IMG/VR virus record: IMGVR_UViG_3300031730_000011
Span: 1 to 42,210 of that record
Strand: one strand, 5' to 3'
Length of the DNA: 42,210 bases
Origin: a virus
Below, piece after piece: positions 40,307 to 42,210 of the stretch. Numbering within the stretch: the stretch's first letter is position 1; each line of letters opens with the position of its first letter. The translations under genes were made by a program, and so were the position numbers. The notes under the pieces were generated by a model. The model was not told the DNA's origin. It saw only the letters and a program-made list of their open reading frames with translations, and searched no databases.

Positions 40307-40557
40307 AGCCCTGCGCGTGCAAGCACCTGGACCACAACGAAGCGACCTACGGCGAGGCGGCTGAACTCAAGTCGGTCATATCCGATGGCGTCACTGTGAA
40401 GTATTGGAAGCGCCGGCCCCACATGCTTTATGAAGGCGCTCCGGTGAATGTCCAGTTCTGCGGCCAGGGTCGCGGCCGCATCAATGGGATCTTCGACTGC
40501 TATCTCGGAGAGTTGCACTGTTACGAACCGAGTGAGTTAGAGAAGCCATGTCAATAG
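40303..40557 (+). CDS. Hypothetical protein, 84 aa
   Basis: GTG 40303 overlaps the previous stop. Starts CACKHLDHNEATYGEAAELK, then a beta-rich part (VQFCGQGRGRINGIFDCYLG). Unknown. Confidence 0.6.
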   Translation: MKPCACKHLDHNEATYGEAAELKSVISDGVTVKYWKRRPHMLYEGAPVNVQFCGQGRGRINGIFDCYLGELHCYEPSELEKPCQ

Positions 40558-40683
40558 CGAACCATCAATCTTCATGCGCGCAAAGCCTAGAAAACACGGC
40601 ATTTGCTCGCGTATGCTCACAGTCCAAATCGCTGCCCGCGAATCGTGGTAGAGAATGGGTGTCCCCAATAAATGGAGACAACG

Positions 40684-40845
40684 ATGAAAGGAAAATGGAC
40701 GCCAGTCACCGACGCAGCCGAGATCGCGGAGTTGGAGAAGCTGGACGGCGCACTCGACCGACCGCTGCCGCACAAGCCGAATGGGGATTTGTGGGTGGAT
40801 TCCGAAGAACTTAAACAATGGCGCGCGTTGCGCCAAGGAGAGTGA
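40684..40845 (+). CDS. Hypothetical protein, 53 aa
   Basis: ATG 40684 follows GGAGACAACG. Acidic, helical (DAAEIAELEKLDGALDRPLP) with a Trp-containing tail. It is directly before the vWA-PurZ pair, so may belong with them. The 126 bp before it show no gene. Confidence 0.65.
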   Translation: MKGKWTPVTDAAEIAELEKLDGALDRPLPHKPNGDLWVDSEELKQWRALRQGE

Positions 40846-40846
40846 T

Positions 40847-41755
40847 ATGGGTGGTGGAACATTCGATCCGGGCAAGTATCGTGCGTACACGAGCACGACG
40901 GTCGGCAAGACGACCGAACAGGTCTTTGCCTCACGCAGCATTAAGGCCGCGCTAGATCCGAAAGGGGTGAAGGTTCGCGAGTCCCGGGATAGCGCGGACA
41001 ATCCGCGATCGACGCCGATCATCGTGGCGCTGGATGTCACGGGGAGCATGGGAATGCTGGCTGACACGATCGCGCGCAAGGGCTTGGGAACCCTGTTCAC
41101 AGGGATCATCGATCGCAAGCCGGTGGCTGATCCGCATGTCATGTTCATGGCGGTGGGTGACGTTTCCTGCGATCACTCGCCCCTGCAGGTTTCGCAGTTC
41201 GAGGCGGATAACCGTATCGTCGAGCAGCTCACCGACATCTACATTGAACATGGCGGCGGCGGAAATGGCTGGGAGAGCTATGAACTGCCGTGGTACTTCG
41301 CAGCGTTCCACACCGTGCACGACAGCCTCATCAAGCGGGGCAAGCGGGGCTATCTCTTCACGGTCGGCGATGAGCCCATCGGGCCGGGATTGAAGAAGGC
41401 GGAACTGGTGAAGTTCCTGGACGACGGCGCGGAGCGCGATTTCTCGACGGCCGAATGCCTGGAGAATGCGCAGCGCATGTACGACTGCTACCACATCGTC
41501 ATCAAGGAGGGCAATCACGCGCGCAGTAACCTCAAGAGCGTCACTGATACGTGGCAGCCGCTCCTGGGCCAGCACGTCATATTGCTGGATGATCACACGA
41601 AGCTCTCCGAGACCATCGTGTCGATCATCGAGGTTGCCGAGGGTCGCGATGCACATGCGTCCGCGAGCGGCTGGGGTGCATCGGCTGGCGTTGTCTTGGA
41701 GGCGGTCAAGCACCTGCCCAAGGGGTCAGCACCGAAGATGCTGGGAGCGCCGTAA
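40847..41755 (+). CDS. von Willebrand A-like domain protein, 302 aa
   Basis: ATG 40847 follows AAGGAGAG. The MIDAS-type motif DVTGSMG (Asp63, Thr65, Ser67) sits in a beta strand (IIVALDVTGSMGML), with GDVSCD as a further conserved acidic site. The family binds metal and partner proteins, often with an ATPase, none of which is next to it. Its stop overlaps the PurZ-like start (TAATG), so the two are translated together. Role unknown; a partner or regulator of the synthetase is a guess. Confidence 0.8.
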   Translation: MGGGTFDPGKYRAYTSTTVGKTTEQVFASRSIKAALDPKGVKVRESRDSADNPRSTPIIVALDVTGSMGMLADTIARKGLGTLFTGIIDRKPVADPHVMFMAVGDVSCDHSPLQVSQFEADNRIVEQLTDIYIEHGGGGNGWESYELPWYFAAFHTVHDSLIKRGKRGYLFTVGDEPIGPGLKKAELVKFLDDGAERDFSTAECLENAQRMYDCYHIVIKEGNHARSNLKSVTDTWQPLLGQHVILLDDHTKLSETIVSIIEVAEGRDAHASASGWGASAGVVLEAVKHLPKGSAPKMLGAP

Positions 41756-42210
41756 TGCAGGCGCGCGCGGTCATTGGGGCGAACTTCGGCGACGAGGGTA
41801 AGGGTCTTCTCACGGACTACCTGTGCCGTACCGGCGGCGGGGTCGTCGTTCGCTTCAATGGCGGCGCGCAGGCCGGACACACGGTGGTAACCCCTGAGGG
41901 CCTATCCCATGTGTTCGGCCATTTTGGCTCCGGGACCCTGTATGGCGTGCCGACCTTCCTGTCGCAATTCTTCGTCTGCAATCCGGTGCTGTTCTTCCGG
42001 GAGCGCGAGCATCTGCATTCGATGGGCGTGACAGCCGAGGTATTCGCACATCCGGACTGCCTGGTGACGACCTTCGCCGATATGATCATCAACCAGCGCA
42101 AAGAGCGAAAGCGCGCCGATAAAGCGCATGGAAGCTGCGGAGTGGGCGTACATGAGACGATGCAGCGCTCCGCCGTCAGTGAGTTGAAGATCACGATGAG
42201 CGATCTTTGG
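41755..42210 (+). CDS. purZ: PurZ/PurA-like adenylosuccinate synthetase, 5' part
   Basis: ATG 41755 overlaps the vWA stop. The N-terminal P-loop is NFGDEGKGLLTD, with Asp13 kept where PurA has its catalytic Asp, then GGAQAGHTVV with His42 (PurA His41). In the best-known aminoadenine phages PurZ is reported to have lost that Asp, while the PurZ0 group is reported to keep PurA-like active-site residues (from memory). This protein is therefore a possible PurZ0-like enzyme. The gene continues at position 128 (circular) to 733. Confidence 0.85.
   Translation, partial: MQARAVIGANFGDEGKGLLTDYLCRTGGGVVVRFNGGAQAGHTVVTPEGLSHVFGHFGSGTLYGVPTFLSQFFVCNPVLFFREREHLHSMGVTAEVFAHPDCLVTTFADMIINQRKERKRADKAHGSCGVGVHETMQRSAVSELKITMSDLW
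42084..42210. repeat. Terminal direct repeat, right copy
   Basis: Exact copy of bases 1-127. Both copies hold the same PurZ codons. Joining them gives one continuous gene with no indel. Confidence 0.95.

Noticed and set aside
40548-40814. 88-codon plus-strand gene
   Set aside because: It overlaps the better supported gene at 40684 (good ribosome site) and turns Arg-rich there.
41755-42210. Proof of a Z-genome (2-aminoadenine) phage
   Set aside because: Only one pathway gene is visible and the key Asp is kept, so substrate and DNA chemistry are open.

Overview
This window is a complete temperate siphovirus genome, assembled as a circle and cut inside a gene. Bases 1-127 are repeated exactly at 42084-42210, so the unique circle is about 42,083 bp. 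The cut lies inside an adenylosuccinate-synthetase-like gene (purZ-like, 353 codons), which starts at 41755 and ends at 733. The integrase sits beside a 45-bp 3' part of a tRNA-Lys(CTT) gene (attP). There is a repressor region, and CsrA and DUF4224-integrase genes are present. I infer a moderately GC-rich beta- or gammaproteobacterial host.

Layout. (1) 34.6-42.2 kb and 0-3.0 kb, plus strand: early/accessory operon with tiny membrane proteins, a RecT/Bet-like annealing protein, a PD-(D/E)XK exonuclease, a coiled-coil protein, a GIY-YIG-like protein, CsrA, several small Cys-rich proteins, a vWA protein coupled to the PurZ-like enzyme, an HNH protein, DUF4224 and integrase. (2) 3.03-3.25 kb: attP with repeats and a palindrome. 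(3) 3.2-29.8 kb, minus strand (read from high to low coordinates): terS, terL, portal, protease, HK97-type major capsid, a candidate frameshift fusion, a six-gene glycosyltransferase/methyltransferase island, head-completion genes with a collagen-like protein inserted, tail tube, frameshifted tail chaperone, tape measure, a gene-transfer-agent-like tail-tip set, a receptor-binding protein, T4-type lysozyme, holin candidates and nested Rz/Rz1. (4) 29.9-33.45 kb, minus strand: leftward early genes, including a DUF1376 replication initiator whose linker holds phased repeats (candidate origin), a PD-(D/E)XK-like protein and an HNH protein. (5) 33.2-34.6 kb: immunity region with two small HTH proteins, a secreted protein, and two promoters whose spacers carry near-identical inverted repeats.

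How it may work together. The repressor would silence the left and right promoters through shared operators. On induction the left operon gives replication initiation and then packaging and virion genes; the right operon gives recombination, host takeover (CsrA, purine enzyme) and integration. The least expected parts are a PurZ-like enzyme in a temperate phage lacking a visible aminoadenine polymerase, DatZ or MazZ; a predicted -1 frameshift joining a structural-region protein to a DUF115-like domain at the edge of the sugar-transfer island; and a probable origin embedded in the initiator gene.
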